DNA from: Roseibium aggregatum | GTDB taxonomy: Bacteria > Pseudomonadota > Alphaproteobacteria > Rhizobiales > Stappiaceae | NCBI RefSeq assembly: GCF_014692675.1 | Contig: NZ_JABFCZ010000011.1 | Location: 1-64,000 of the forward strand | Direction of reading: 5' to 3' | Length of the DNA: 64,000 nucleotides | Part shown: piece by piece, positions 1-9,000 of the stretch | Layout of the letters: every line of letters begins with the position of its first letter | Numbering within the stretch: the first letter of the stretch is position 1 | Translations under genes and position numbers: made by a program | The notes under the pieces: generated by a model | Databases searched by the model: none | Told to the model about the DNA's origin: nothing | Seen by the model: only the letters and a program-made list of their open reading frames with translations

Positions 1-51
1 CAGGCTGCACACGTTCTTGCCAAGATCAATTCCAAGTACAAAAATCGACAT
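1..51 (-). mobile_element. IS110-family transposase, N-terminal fragment cut by the window edge
   Basis: Reading the minus strand from the ATG at 51-49 gives 17 codons that open with MSIFVLGIDLGKN and run off the left edge of the window. The GIDLGKN motif close to the N terminus is the usual start of IS110/IS1111-type DEDD transposases, where the Asp is the first catalytic residue of the RuvC-like fold. Only the start of the gene is visible, so neither its integrity nor the element ends can be judged. It lies about 200 bp from tRNA-Arg. The family call rests on a short but typical motif. Confidence 0.7.
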
Positions 52-250
52 CGGTCCGTTCCTCTCTACCTCAAATACAGAGCAATCCTATCGGATCGCT
101 CCGGAGAGGGGCGGGCCATCCCATAATCACGGCATGCGGACGGGGTCAAATTTGAGTTTTTTAACGAGCCTGGTGCAGATGGCTTTCGGCACAGATCACC
201 TGCTTAGAGAAAACGCAAAATGTCCGACCCGAGAGAAAGATTTGAAAAAT

Positions 251-327
251 TGGTGACCCCGACGCGATTCGAACGCGTGACCCTCAGATTAGGAATCTGA
301 TGCTCTATCCTGCTGAGCTACGGGGCC
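251..327 (-). tRNA. tRNA-Arg (anticodon CCU)
   Basis: The minus strand folds into a full 77-nt cloverleaf. The acceptor stem GGCCCCG pairs with CGGGGTC, the D arm is GCTC/GAGC, and the anticodon stem TCAGA/TCTGA encloses the loop TTCCTAA, giving anticodon CCT. The T arm is ACGCG-TTCGAAT-CGCGT, and the 3' CCA is encoded. It decodes AGG. The IS110 fragment lies just downstream of its 3' end. Confidence 0.97.
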
Positions 328-558
328 AGTGAAGGTCCGATTACCATGAAATCCCCGCGGTTGCGAGCCCCGATGGAAAACTCCGGCTGCTTTCCAAGGA
401 AGCTTTTTTCAGGTCCGATCGCCTTCATCTTCGCCTTGCCTTATTTGACAGGTAACCGGATTCTATCGATCGGTGATGCGGGCGGCGGGAAAAGTTTGAG
501 GGATCTGTACAGAAAGACCCCGGCGGCAGGGCGACGGGGCCTTCCTTGGGGAAGGAAG

Positions 559-1392
559 ATGACGAGGACGGATAAGCCGGCCGGATGCGGCCGTCGCGTT
601 TCCCTTGTCCTGTGTTTTATCTTTCTGTCTGCCCAAAGCCAGGCGCAGGAAGATCCCGGTCGTGCGGTGAGCCTTTGCGTTGCCGATGCGGCCGAGAGCC
701 TTGAACCCGTGCCGGTAACGGCCGGGGAAGACGCGACCATCTACCGGAGTGCGGCCGGCGAAGGCTTTCTTCTGGCCGATATCATCGTTCCGGACCGCGA
801 TGCAGCTGCCCAAGGTCCGTCGGAGGCAGCGGGCACCCGGTATCTCGCCTATCCCGCCGGGCCGGAGAACCGGTGGGGGCTGTCGCCCGCGTGGGTGGTT
901 GCCGAGCGCGGGACTGACCGGGTCCTCGTCCAGCAGGCGCTGTTAAGTTCCGGCAGGGCGCTGGTTGCTCCGGAGCTTGGCTTACCGGACTGTACCGCGG
1001 CCCTGAAATGGTCGGAGGCCCTCGCCCGGCGCGCCGATAAGGGTCTGTGGCAAGATGAGAAGGTGCTGAGCACGCGCTATCCGGCAGCCCTTCTGGACCA
1101 GGCGGGGCATTATGTCGTGGCGGCGGGCCGCATTGTTTCCCTTGGAATAACGGCGCGTACTCGTTATCTCAATTTCGGGTTCCGCTGGAAAAGTGATTTT
1201 ACCGTTACCTTGAAAGTGTCGGAAGAAGAGGCTTTCGATGCTGTTCTTGCAAAAAAGGGCGCGCGCGTTGCCGATCTTGAAGGCGCGGCAGTCCTGGTGC
1301 GCGGTGTGGTTCAGGTCCGGGACGGGCCCTATATGGAGCTGGCGCATCCGGGTCAGCTCGATGTGATCGATTTCAAGAAGGGTGAAGAGTGA
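559..1392 (+). CDS. Exported thermonuclease (SNase)-like protein
   Basis: This 277-residue protein has a hydrophobic signal segment ending near residue 30 (AQSQAQ). The middle part looks like a degenerate SNase/OB-fold domain, with segments such as LLSSGRALV and KGLWQ. The C-terminal part (LNFGFRWKSDFTV) matches the tail typical of alphaproteobacterial thermonuclease-family proteins. I chose the ATG at 559 because GGGGAAGGAAG precedes it; the in-frame extension back to 346 is arginine-rich and unconvincing. The stop overlaps the GTG start of the M48 protease gene, so the two are probably translationally coupled. Nuclease activity is uncertain because the catalytic Arg/Glu pattern is not clear by eye. 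Confidence 0.75.
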   Translation: MTRTDKPAGCGRRVSLVLCFIFLSAQSQAQEDPGRAVSLCVADAAESLEPVPVTAGEDATIYRSAAGEGFLLADIIVPDRDAAAQGPSEAAGTRYLAYPAGPENRWGLSPAWVVAERGTDRVLVQQALLSSGRALVAPELGLPDCTAALKWSEALARRADKGLWQDEKVLSTRYPAALLDQAGHYVVAAGRIVSLGITARTRYLNFGFRWKSDFTVTLKVSEEEAFDAVLAKKGARVADLEGAAVLVRGVVQVRDGPYMELAHPGQLDVIDFKKGEE

Positions 1393-2873
1393 CGGGCATC
1401 TTCCGAGCAAGGCAGGACAGGAACAAAAGGCAGGGCATTCTCCGCTTCGGTTTTGCGGGTGCGCTCATGCTTGCGGTCGCGGGCTGCCAGCTTCTCGGCG
1501 ACGGTTCGACGATCGGCACCATCGCGCCGGGGACGCTGAGGCCGAACCTGGCCGCCGATATCGGCGCCCGGGAGCACCCGCACGTGGTCGCCACCTATGG
1601 CGGCGTCTACAAGGACCCGGGCGCGGAACGGGCGGTCGCAAGCGTTGTCGGGCGCCTGGTCGAGGCGTCGGAGGATCCTGCCCAGTCCTACAAGATCACA
1701 ATTCTGAATTCTCCGGCCATCAACGCTTTTGCCCTGCCCGGCGGCTATCTTTACGTGACCCGCGGCCTGCTGGCCCTTGCCAACGACACGTCGGAGATGG
1801 CCGCGGTGATTGCCCATGAAATGGCCCATGTGACCTCCAACCACGCCATTCAGCGCCAGCAGCGGGCCGAGGCGCGCGAACTTGCCGACAAGATCCTGTC
1901 CAATGTGGTCCAGGACAGCGAGAAGGCGCGCCAGGCGATCATTTCCTCTCAACTTTCCTTCGCCCGGTTTTCCCAGACGCAGGAGCTGCAGGCCGATGCG
2001 ATCGGCGTGAAAACCCTGGCGAAAGCCGGTTTCGACCCTTACGCCGCGGCGCGGTTCCTGGAGTCCATGAAACTTTATGCGGACTACCAGACGGCGAACG
2101 AGGCCAAGTCGAATGCGCCGGACTTCCTGTCGTCTCACCCGTCCACGCCGCAGCGGGTTTCGCTGGCGATCCGGGCCGCCCGGCAGATCGGGGCGCCGGG
2201 CATCGGCGAGCGGGACCGGGATGCCTATCTGGCCCGCATCGACGGCATGCTTTACGGCGACGATCCGCTGGAAGGCTTCGTGCGCGGCCGCTCCTTCCTG
2301 CACAAGGCGCTTGGCATCGGCTTTACCGTGCCCAAGGGCTATATCATGGAAAATTCGCCGGAAGCCGTGCTTGCCAGCAACGGCGACGGCACCGCCATGC
2401 GCTTCGACGGGGCGGATCTGAGCGGGTACGATTCCCTGAGGGACTACATGAATGCCGGCTGGATCAATGGCCTCCTGCCGCAAAGCGTGCGGGAGACGAC
2501 GATCGGCGGCATTCCGGGCGTGACGGGGGCCGCGATCACCCAGGGCTGGTCGTTCCGGATCGCGGTTCTCAGGATCGGCAAGACCGGCTACCGCTTTATC
2601 TTTGCCAGCCGCAACCCGACCGACAGCTTTGGCGCCCAGTTCCACGAAACCATTGAGAGTTTCCGCCAGCTGACGCCGACGGAGCGCGCCCGTTTGCGGT
2701 CGCTCAGGATCAAGGTGATCAAATCGAAGCCGGGCGACACGCCGCGCAGGCTGGCGATCGGCATGAGCGGGATCGAGGCCTCCCGCCGCCTGGATTTCTT
2801 CTCCATCCTGAACGGATTGGATCAGGACAAGACAATACCGGCGGGCACCTCGATCAAGCTGGTGACCGATTAG
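1389..2873 (+). CDS. M48-family metalloprotease, lipoprotein with C-terminal LysM-like domain
   Basis: The 494-residue product starts at a GTG inside the previous stop (GTGA overlap). An LAVAGC lipobox near residue 33 predicts a lipoprotein. The zinc motif HEMAH is at residues 143-147, inside an M48 peptidase domain; a downstream Glu (ELQADAIGV) is the likely third zinc ligand. The last 50 residues (LAIGMSG...IPAGTSIKLV) look like a LysM-type domain, as in long M48 proteases of alphaproteobacteria. By analogy with BepA it may act in quality control of envelope proteins in the periplasm. It converges on rpoH with a gap of only 37 bp. Confidence 0.9.
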   Translation: MTGIFRARQDRNKRQGILRFGFAGALMLAVAGCQLLGDGSTIGTIAPGTLRPNLAADIGAREHPHVVATYGGVYKDPGAERAVASVVGRLVEASEDPAQSYKITILNSPAINAFALPGGYLYVTRGLLALANDTSEMAAVIAHEMAHVTSNHAIQRQQRAEARELADKILSNVVQDSEKARQAIISSQLSFARFSQTQELQADAIGVKTLAKAGFDPYAAARFLESMKLYADYQTANEAKSNAPDFLSSHPSTPQRVSLAIRAARQIGAPGIGERDRDAYLARIDGMLYGDDPLEGFVRGRSFLHKALGIGFTVPKGYIMENSPEAVLASNGDGTAMRFDGADLSGYDSLRDYMNAGWINGLLPQSVRETTIGGIPGVTGAAITQGWSFRIAVLRIGKTGYRFIFASRNPTDSFGAQFHETIESFRQLTPTERARLRSLRIKVIKSKPGDTPRRLAIGMSGIEASRRLDFFSILNGLDQDKTIPAGTSIKLVTD

Positions 2874-2910
2874 CGACCGCGATCATCGAAGATGAAGGCC
2901 CGGGCCGTTT

Positions 2911-3780
2911 TCAGCCGGAATAAGCCATCCGGTCCGGCTGGGACTTCAGAAGCGCTGCCTTCAGCTTTTCCATGGCGCGGCTTTCGATCTGGCGAACGCG
3001 TTCCTTGGAAATACCGAGTTTCTCGCCCAGCGATTCCAGGGTTGCCCCGTCCTCGGATAGCCGGCGTTCCCGGACGATTTTCAACTCCCGTTCCGACAGG
3101 ACGCCGAGCGCGGAAAACAGCCAGCGGCGCCTGCGCTCCGTATCGATGGTGTCGGTGACGATCTCGTCGGGCAGCGGCGCGTCGGAAACCAGGAAATCCT
3201 GGCGGTCCGCGCTGGCGCCGTCATTGTCGAGCATCGGCTGGTTCAAGGAGGTGTCCGGTCCGGACAGCCGGGCGTTCATCAGGGCCACGTCGGACTGCTT
3301 GACGCCGATGGCGTCGGCAATCTTCTGATGCAGTTCGGAATCGGACATCGTCTGCCGGCTGCCGTTCAGTTTCGCCCGCAGGCGGCGCAGGTTGAAAAAC
3401 AGCGCCTTCTGCGAGGACGATGTGCCGCCGCGGACGATCGACCAGTTTCTCAGGATGTAATCCTGGATCGAGGCGCGGATCCACCATGTGGCATAGGTCG
3501 AAAACCGCACTTCCCGTTCCGGTTCGAACCGGGCCGCGGCCTCCAGCAGGCCGACATGACCTTCCTGGATCAGGTCGCCGAGGGGCAATCCGAAGTTCCG
3601 GAACCGGGATGCGACGGCAATGACCAGCCGCATATGGGAGATCGAGAGCCTTTCCAGGGCCTTCTCGTCGCGATTATCCCGCCAGCGCACGGCAAGTTCA
3701 TGTTCTTCCTCGCGGGAGAGATAGGGCGCTTTCATGGCCGCCCGGACCATTTGACGTCTTTCGCTCAATGAGTTGGACAT
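2911..3780 (-). CDS. rpoH: RNA polymerase sigma-32 factor RpoH
   Basis: This 289-residue sigma-70-family factor has region 2 at about residues 45-118 (LVIAVASRFRN, DLIQEGHVGLLEAA, FSTYATWWIRASI) and region 4 at about 220-275 (ERELKIVRERRL, LGISKERVRQIESRA). Between them, QKALFFNLRRLR matches the RpoH box typical of heat-shock sigma factors. Alphaproteobacteria often carry two or more rpoH paralogs; which one this is cannot be decided here. GGAGCAGCAGG lies just upstream of the ATG. It sits downstream of carD on the same strand with its own 220-bp leader, so it is probably transcribed separately. Confidence 0.93.
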   Translation of the reverse strand: MSNSLSERRQMVRAAMKAPYLSREEEHELAVRWRDNRDEKALERLSISHMRLVIAVASRFRNFGLPLGDLIQEGHVGLLEAAARFEPEREVRFSTYATWWIRASIQDYILRNWSIVRGGTSSSQKALFFNLRRLRAKLNGSRQTMSDSELHQKIADAIGVKQSDVALMNARLSGPDTSLNQPMLDNDGASADRQDFLVSDAPLPDEIVTDTIDTERRRRWLFSALGVLSERELKIVRERRLSEDGATLESLGEKLGISKERVRQIESRAMEKLKAALLKSQPDRMAYSG

Positions 3781-3936
3781 TGGCCTGCTGCTCCAAGGTT
3801 ACGCATGGGAGCTTTTACGTCTAAACACGTATATTAGATCAGTTTGGCGCAATTAAGCAGTGCCGTAGCGTGCACAAAGATGTGATGACAGGGGACTTCC
3901 CATGAGGTCCCGGATGATCGGAGCCGGGCGCCGGAC

Positions 3937-3963
3937 AAAAAAAGACCCGGCCGAAGCCGGGTC
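3937..3963 (-). terminator. Rho-independent terminator of carD
   Basis: On the minus strand GACCCGGC-TTC-GGCCGGGTC forms a GC-rich hairpin followed at once by seven Ts. It lies 40 bp after the carD stop and upstream of rpoH, so it should end the carD transcript. Confidence 0.88.
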
Positions 3964-4002
3964 TCGATAGGTCCCTCGAAGGGGAAGCGTTATGCGCGCC
4001 TG

Positions 4003-4593
4003 TCAGGCGGCTGCTTCCTGATCTTCGTCGTCGTCATCCGATGCCTCGGCGGCGGCAGCTGCCTTGAGACGGCTCGGCGATTTCGCAAGATTCTGCTCGA
4101 TCTGCTTGGTCGCTTCGGTTTCGGAGCACTTGTTGACGGCTGCGATTTCGCGGGCCATGCGATCGATCGCAGCTTCGTAGAGCTGGCGTTCGGAATAAGA
4201 CTGTTCCGGCTGGTTTTCCGAGCGGAACAGATCGCGCACCACTTCCGAGATGGCGATCAGGTCGCCGGAATTGATCTTGGCTTCGTATTCCTGGGCGCGG
4301 CGGCTCCACATGGTGCGCTTGATGCGCGGCCGGCCGCGAACGGTTTCCATGGCCTTCTTGACGACCGCGGGGTCGCCGAGCTTGCGCATGCCGACGGACG
4401 CGATCTTGGCGACCGGTACCCGCAGGGTCATCTTGTCTTTTTCGAAGACGATGACCAGAAGTTCCAGGGCATGTCCTGCGACGTTCTGTTCTTCAATGGC
4501 AGTGATCTGACCAACGCCATGTGCCGGATAGACAATATGTTCGCCCGTTTTGAATCCCTGACGCTGCGCGGCCTTTTTCGTGCTTGTTGCCAT
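4003..4593 (-). CDS. carD: CarD/CdnL-family RNA polymerase-binding regulator
   Basis: The 196-residue protein has an N-terminal CarD/TRCF RNA polymerase-interaction domain at about residues 14-75 (GEHIVYPAHGVGQI, LRVPVAKI) and a helical basic C-terminal domain with the conserved stretch WSRRAQEYEAKI. Family members bind the RNAP beta subunit and stabilise open complexes, mainly at rRNA and growth-related promoters. The tail is alanine-rich and ends in an acidic cluster (DDDDEDQ). AGGAGA precedes the ATG. It lies between fdxA and rpoH, an arrangement common in alphaproteobacteria, with its own terminator. Confidence 0.93.
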   Translation of the reverse strand: MATSTKKAAQRQGFKTGEHIVYPAHGVGQITAIEEQNVAGHALELLVIVFEKDKMTLRVPVAKIASVGMRKLGDPAVVKKAMETVRGRPRIKRTMWSRRAQEYEAKINSGDLIAISEVVRDLFRSENQPEQSYSERQLYEAAIDRMAREIAAVNKCSETEATKQIEQNLAKSPSRLKAAAAAEASDDDDEDQEAAA

Positions 4594-5093
4594 TCCCGTA
4601 TATTCTCCTGCGCAGTTGCCGGTCGTTTCGACCGAAGATGAGCCGGATGCCCGGCTCCCTGATTTGGTTTCGACACGCAGACCGAACTGGCGATCCTTTG
4701 ATGGAACGCCTGTTGATGAGTGGCGTGTCTGGGTAGTCAGTCGTTCAATTCCACTATAGAAGTCTGCTCAGTCATACGAAGCGAATGATCCTATTCGCAT
4801 TCCTGCCCGGAATGCGCGACTGGTTATCTCCGCTGGGGGGAGTTAACGGGTCTTTGAACGACAGTTTGGCATATATAACACAGTCGGACGAAAAATTAAA
4901 GTCTTATCGCGGTGCGCAAGAGCGCTGCGCTGCCATGCACAAAATGCAGATCAGCAAAAAACACCTGTTTCCCGGCAGTTTTACCGCCCGATTCAATAAA
5001 ACTTAAACCGGATCAAATCATCCGCGCCCTGACGAGACCTGTTCGGCCGGACAATCGGCCGCATCCGGCCTCCGGAAATTTCCCGATCCCGCC
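4594..5093. other. 500-bp intergenic region between fdxA and carD
   Basis: This gap holds the carD leader and the 3' flank of fdxA, both read on the minus strand. The part from about 4850 to 5010 is clearly richer in A and T than its surroundings and is the likeliest place for carD promoters, but I could not pick a convincing -35/-10 pair. A 73-codon plus-strand reading frame (4785-5006) shows no family resemblance and no ribosome binding site, so I do not call it a gene. Confidence 0.5.
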
Positions 5094-5426
5094 TCAGGCC
5101 GGAGGATTGGGCGAGAAATATTCTTCCAGCTTGTTTTGTTTGCCGTCGAATTCTTCCGCCTCGGGGAGCGGATCCTTCTTTTCCGTGATATTCGGCCATT
5201 TTTCCGAATATTCGGCGTTCAACTCGATCCATTTCTCCAGACCCGGCTCCGTGTCGGGAAGAATGGCTTCGGCGGGGCATTCCGGCTCGCAGACGCCGCA
5301 ATCGATACATTCGTCCGGATTGATCACCAGCATGTTTTCACCCTCGTAGAAACAATCAACGGGGCAGACTTCCACGCAATCGGTGTACTTGCACTTGATG
5401 CAATTGTCAGTGACGACGTATGTCAT
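5094..5426 (-). CDS. fdxA: 7Fe ferredoxin FdxA ([3Fe-4S][4Fe-4S], ferredoxin II type)
   Basis: The 110-residue protein carries both cluster motifs in the standard spacing. Cys9, Cys17 and Cys50 fit the 3Fe-4S site; Cys21, Cys40, Cys43 and Cys46 fit the 4Fe-4S site ([17 protein letters not shown] and [13 protein letters not shown]). The C-terminal extension ([13 protein letters not shown]) is typical of FdxA proteins of this length. It is a soluble low-potential electron carrier; the partner enzyme is not known from context. It follows the S4-domain gene with a 200-bp gap. Confidence 0.95.
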   Translation of the reverse strand: MTYVVTDNCIKCKYTDCVEVCPVDCFYEGENMLVINPDECIDCGVCEPECPAEAILPDTEPGLEKWIELNAEYSEKWPNITEKKDPLPEAEEFDGKQNKLEEYFSPNPPA

Positions 5427-5598
5427 CTCAATCCTCTATAAAGCTCGGCTTCGCCGGTCCGGGACCATGCCGTTCCGGCCTGCTGCGGCGGCACCGGGTG
5501 CCGCAACGATGTCGAGGGTTTGGGTAGCTCTTTTATGAATTGAGCGCAAGCGTTGCGCGCTGCGCAAAAAGTCACGGAGCGAAAACCCTTACCCGCAT

Positions 5599-5620
5599 AT
5601 CCCGTAATGGCGGGATTTTT
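5599..5620 (+). other. Hairpin with plus-strand T-run just after the S4 gene
   Basis: ATCCCG-TAATGG-CGGGAT is followed by five Ts on the plus strand, three bases from the S4 stop codon. The T-run faces the wrong way to stop the S4 transcript. It could halt antisense transcription or simply protect the 3' end of the S4 message. Confidence 0.45.
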
Positions 5621-5623
5621 GTT

Positions 5624-6031
5624 TCAATCGGTCTCCCGCAGAGTGTCGATTCGCCTGCGATCCCGTTTTGTCGGCCGGCCGGCGCCTGCTTCGCGCTGGC
5701 CCGGGGGCGGCGGTGGCGGCGCCTCGCGCGGTGGCGGCGGCGGCGACAGATCCTCGTAAAGTTTCTGCGCTTCGGCAAACGGTCCGCGCCGCGTCCCCAG
5801 CGCCGCGACCTTCAAGACGAGCACCCGGCGTTCCAGCGCGATGGTCAGCACATCGCCGATCCGTACCGTCTTGCTGGCGGACGAGATCTTGTCCTTGTTG
5901 ATCCGGATATGCCCGGAGGTCGCCAGTTTCTGGGCAAGCGTGCGGGATTTCGCGACCCTGGCATACCAGAGCCACTTGTCGACTCTCAGGCCGGCGGAAG
6001 GGCCGGCCGGAATGGCTTCGTCACCCGGAAT
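5624..6031 (-). CDS. S4-domain RNA-binding protein (Hsp15-like), apparent ATT start
   Basis: The frame directly after the helicase stop encodes a complete S4 domain: VDKWLWYARVAKSR, then SGHIRINKDK and GDVLTIALERR. A proline-rich linker and a basic tail (GRPTKRDRRRID) follow, as in alphaproteobacterial Hsp15-like proteins, which bind rRNA on stalled 50S subunits. No ATG, GTG or TTG lies upstream of the S4 domain in this frame. The candidates are ATT at 6031, touching the helicase TAG and preceded by GGGAAAGAAG, a second ATT at 6013, or CTG at 5989. From the first ATT the product is 135 residues. Translational coupling to the helicase is likely. The protein is convincing; the start is not settled. 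Confidence 0.8.
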   Translation of the reverse strand: MPGDEAIPAGPSAGLRVDKWLWYARVAKSRTLAQKLATSGHIRINKDKISSASKTVRIGDVLTIALERRVLVLKVAALGTRRGPFAEAQKLYEDLSPPPPPREAPPPPPPGQREAGAGRPTKRDRRRIDTLRETD

Positions 6032-9000
6032 CTACTTCTTTCCCTTGTTGTCCATATCGGCTTTCAGCGCCATGAGGGCTGCGAACGGGGAATTCGGATC
6101 GATCGGCTTGTCGCGCTGCGGAGCCTTGTCGCGCCGGCCCTGTCCGCCTTCGAACGGTTTTCCGCCGCGCTGCGGCTTGCCGCTCTTGGCCTTGGGCCCG
6201 CCGGGACGTTTCTGTCCGGCGCCCTTTCGGCCTTCGGCGCCGCGCCGGTTGTCCTGGCCACGGCCGCGCGGGCGGCGGTCGGCCCGGCCCGGACGCCAGA
6301 TCTCGATCGTGACGGTTTCCATCTCGCCGGCTTCGGCCGGCACTTCCGCGGCCGATGTTTCTTCTGCCTGGGCGGTTTCGCCTTCTGCCGCCGGTTCCGC
6401 GGGCGCGGCTTCCGGCTCAGTCACGGTTTCGGCTTCGGCCACCGCTTCCGCCGGAGCCTCAGCAACAGCCAGAGCCGGTTCGGCAGCATTTTCAGAAGCT
6501 GCGGCTTCCTCGGCAGGAGTTTCGCTGCTTTCGATCGCGGCTTCCGACGCTTCGGCGGTTTCAGCTGCGGTTTCCGCCGGCTGTTCCGTTTCGGCCGGCT
6601 TCGGCGCCGCCGGGCGCTGGACTTCGCGGGTCTCTAGACGATAGCCGAGGGATTTCAGCACGGCGGAGAAATCCTCGCCGGCACAGCCGAGCAGGGATGT
6701 CATCGCCACGGTCACGGTGAAGCCGCCGCCTTCGGCGATGGCGCCGTCGGGCGGCGCCACTTCCGCATCGAGCGGTTTCCAGGCAATCAGCGGCCGGATC
6801 AGGTCGGCGAGCCGTTCCAGAATGTCGATGCGTACGGCCCGCGGTCCGCAGACGCGGAAACCGACAACCTTGTAAAGCGCCTTGTCGATGGTTTCATCGA
6901 CAGGAATGGAGGTTCGCCCGGACGCCGAAAGCTGCGGCAGTTCCGACAGGCCGTTCATGTCGAGCGAGCCGTGCTTGAGCGCCCACAGCTGGGCCAGAAG
7001 CTGGCTCGGCGCGGGTTTCAGGAGAGCCGGGACATAGATGTTATACGCGCCGAAACGGACGCCGAGCTTGCGCAGGGAGGCGCGCATGTCCTGATCGAGC
7101 TGCCGGATTTCATCGGCTGCTTCCTGGCGTTCCAGAACGCCGAGACCCTCGACGATGCGGAAGGCGATGCCGCGGGCGAGGCCTTCCAGACCTTCGGCGG
7201 CCTTCAGGTCGGTCAGCGGCTTCAACAGGGTCTCGACCTGGGCCTTGACCCAAAGGTCGATCCGTTCCTGGACCTTGTCCCGGGCAGGGCCGGTCAGGTG
7301 TTCGTCCGCGAGCAGGAGTACGGTCGGGGTAAGGACGTCCTCGCCGGCGGTCAGCTTGGCGACCGCCTCGCCGCGCCAGCGGATCGATCCGTCTGCGGTC
7401 AGGATGAAATCGGCGTTTTCGGACCGGGACAGCCTATCGGCGCGGTTCTCGATTTCCGTCGTCAGGGCCTTTTGCGCGGCGGCGCGCACGGCCTTCTCGT
7501 CCTGGCCCTCGGCCGATGAATCGGGTGCAAACCGGAAGCCAAGCAGATTTCCGATGTGCTGACCTTCCACGAGCACATCACCGCTCGATGTAATTTCCGC
7601 TTCCAGCATGGCGTTCTCTCTCAAACGTCGCATCAATACACTTGTGCGCCGGTCCACGAACCTTTGTGTCAGCCGTTCGTGAAGGGCGTCGGACAGCCTG
7701 TCTTCTATATCGCGCGTCACGCCCTGCCAATGGGCCGGATCGGCCAGCCAGTCGGGACGGTTCGCGACAAACGTCCAGGTCCGGATGTGAGCAATCCGGT
7801 TTGCCAATGTGTCGATATCACCATCGGTGCGATCTGCGAAGGCCAATTGACGCGAGAACCAGTCGTCCGCGATCGCTCCGTCCTGCATCAGATGGGTGTA
7901 AATCGTGTTCAGCAATTCCGCATGATTGGCCGGCGCAATCTTGCGATAATCCGGCACCTGGCACACATCCCAGAGCAATTCGATCGCTTTTGGGCCCTTT
8001 GCCATGTCCTGAATGAGGGAATCGCGCAAAAGGTTTTCAAGTGCGGTGATGTCCTCACTGATGGGCGCGCGTGCCAGACCCTCCTCGTTCGGCGGCCTGT
8101 CGAGCGTCCGGCGCAAGGCTGCCGTGGATGAAAAATCCAGATGACTGTTGCGCCATTGCAGCACTTTCAGGGCGCCGAAATGGTGATTTTCGATCTGTTC
8201 GATCAGATCGTCGTCCAGCGGATCGACCCGGCCGGTGACGCCGAAGGTGCCGTCGCGGGTGTGCCGGCCCGCGCGGCCCGCGATCTGGCCCATCTCCGCG
8301 GCGGTCAGCTGACGGTACTGATAGCCGTCGTATTTGCGGTTGCCGGCAAAGGCGATGTGGTCGACATCCAGATTGAGCCCCATGCCGATGGCGTCGGTCG
8401 CCACCAGGTGCTCGACATCGCCGTTCTGGAACAGCTCGACCTGGGCATTGCGGGTCCGGGGGCTGAGGGAGCCGAGAACGACCGCCGCGCCGCCTCTCTG
8501 GCGGCGGATCAGCTCGGCGATGCCGTAAACCTCGTCGGAGGAAAAGGCGACGATGGCGGACCGGGGCGGAAGGCGCGACACTTTCTTGGAACCGGCATAG
8601 GCCAGGACGGACATGCGCGGCCGGGTGACCACGTTCAGCCCCGGGATCAGCTTTTCCAGAAGCGGGCGGACCGTCGCCGCCCCCAGAAGAAGCGTCTCGG
8701 AGCGTCCGCGCAGGTTCAGGATGCGATCGGTGAACACGTGCCCCCGGTCCAGATCGCCGGCAAGCTGGACTTCGTCGATGGCGACAAACTCCGTGTCCAG
8801 ATCGAGCGGCATGGCTTCGACGGTGGACACGAAGAACCGGGCGGACTTCGGCAGGATCTTCTCTTCGCCGGTGATCAGAGCGACGGCGTCGGTGCCGGCA
8901 CGCTCCGCGATCCGGCCATAGACTTCCCGCGCCAGCAGGCGCAGCGGCAGGCCGATCAGACCGGACTTCTGTGCCAGCATGCGCTCGATGGCCAGATGGG

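Noticed and set aside
17..256. 79-codon plus-strand frame at the left edge
   Set aside because: It lies antisense to the IS110 transposase start and its upstream flank and has no family resemblance.
1353..2645. 430-codon minus-strand frame opposite the M48 protease
   Set aside because: Arg/Gly/His-rich product without recognisable domain; the plus strand encodes a clear HExxH protease.
5540..6644. Long plus-strand frames opposite the S4 gene and helicase tail
   Set aside because: Phe/Arg/Gly- and Ala/Ser-rich translations are produced by the repetitive Ala/Glu/Pro-coding tail of the helicase on the other strand.
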